64,000 nt of DNA from the IMG/VR virus record IMGVR_UViG_3300032236_000747, positions 186,001 through 250,000 of that record; one strand, given 5' to 3'. Position numbers and translations under genes: made by a program. The notes under the pieces were generated by a model that was not told the DNA's origin, ran no database searches, and saw only the letters and a list, made by a program, of their open reading frames with translations. This DNA comes from a virus. The stretch's first letter is position 1, and every line of letters starts with the position of its first letter. Positions 64,000-64,000 of the stretch are shown in pieces.

Positions 64000-64000
64000 A

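Noticed and set aside
60897-64000. tRNA genes in the hairpin-rich right end
   Set aside because: No cloverleaf with conserved T-arm and CCA-proximal stem could be built by eye; hairpins are simple palindromes.
1-64000. Photosynthesis or phosphate-stress auxiliary genes typical of cyanophages
   Set aside because: No psbA, psbD, hli, pstS, phoH or similar protein was recognised anywhere in the window.

Overview
The window is a 64-kb piece of a large, tailed, T4-like (myovirus) phage genome of the marine/freshwater lineage that includes cyanophages and pelagimyophages. It carries recognisable counterparts of T4 gp13, gp14, gp15, gp18, gp19, gp4, gp16, gp17, gp32, UvsX, UvsY, UvsW, gp61, gp41 and the phage dNMP kinase, with the extra genes typical of aquatic relatives (carbamoyltransferase, nucleotidyltransferases, AlgH/UPF0301, SAM synthetase). 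No photosynthesis genes are seen. A truncated GcrA-like protein at the right edge hints at an alphaproteobacterial host, but the host cannot be fixed from this window. Both edges cut genes.

Layout. (1) 1-20.7 kb: adhesion genes. The 3' end of a fibre gene is followed by two paralogous structural proteins (787-3993, 12082-14919) that flank a 2665-residue fibre, then by two fibres ending in S74 intramolecular chaperone domains. The fibres are built from 17-residue NNIAIG-type repeats with an unusual number of cysteines. (2) 20.7-27.5 kb: an eight-gene sugar-modification cassette behind its own sigma70-like promoter: GT9-like, carbamoyltransferase, sulfotransferase, GT-A, GmhB-like phosphatase, GT4, HxGH nucleotidyltransferase, and an APS-kinase-like/DUF2061 fusion. 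(3) 27.5-45 kb: neck, sheath, tube, head-completion and packaging genes. gp14-gp15-Nudix run leftward from a back-to-back promoter facing gp13. (4) 45-60.9 kb: replication and recombination (gp32, uvsX, uvsY, a HARP-like partner, uvsW, metK, several small overlapping genes, a miniature DnaE-like protein, primase, helicase), then AlgH, a nucleotidyltransferase and a deoxyribonucleotidase. (5) 61-64 kb: a right-end region of very small leftward genes under sigma70-like promoters, two of which share the same ~70-bp block with a perfect ACTGAC-AGA-GTCAGT palindrome at the expected start site. This part is visibly richer in G+C and has repeated CCCCGG elements.

Regulation. A T4-late-type box (TATAAATA/TAAATA) precedes many late genes. 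In a large subset it ends exactly 5 nt before the ATG and no Shine-Dalgarno is present, so the A of ATG would be the +1 base: the window predicts a set of leaderless late mRNAs. Other late genes carry the same box 17-32 nt upstream with a normal Shine-Dalgarno. Early-type genes have TTGACA/TATAAT promoters, one of which (60392) also predicts a leaderless message.

Together the window holds host recognition, a candidate system for decorating a surface or the virion with sulfated/carbamoylated sugars, virion assembly and packaging, and the core of the T4-type recombination-replication machine.
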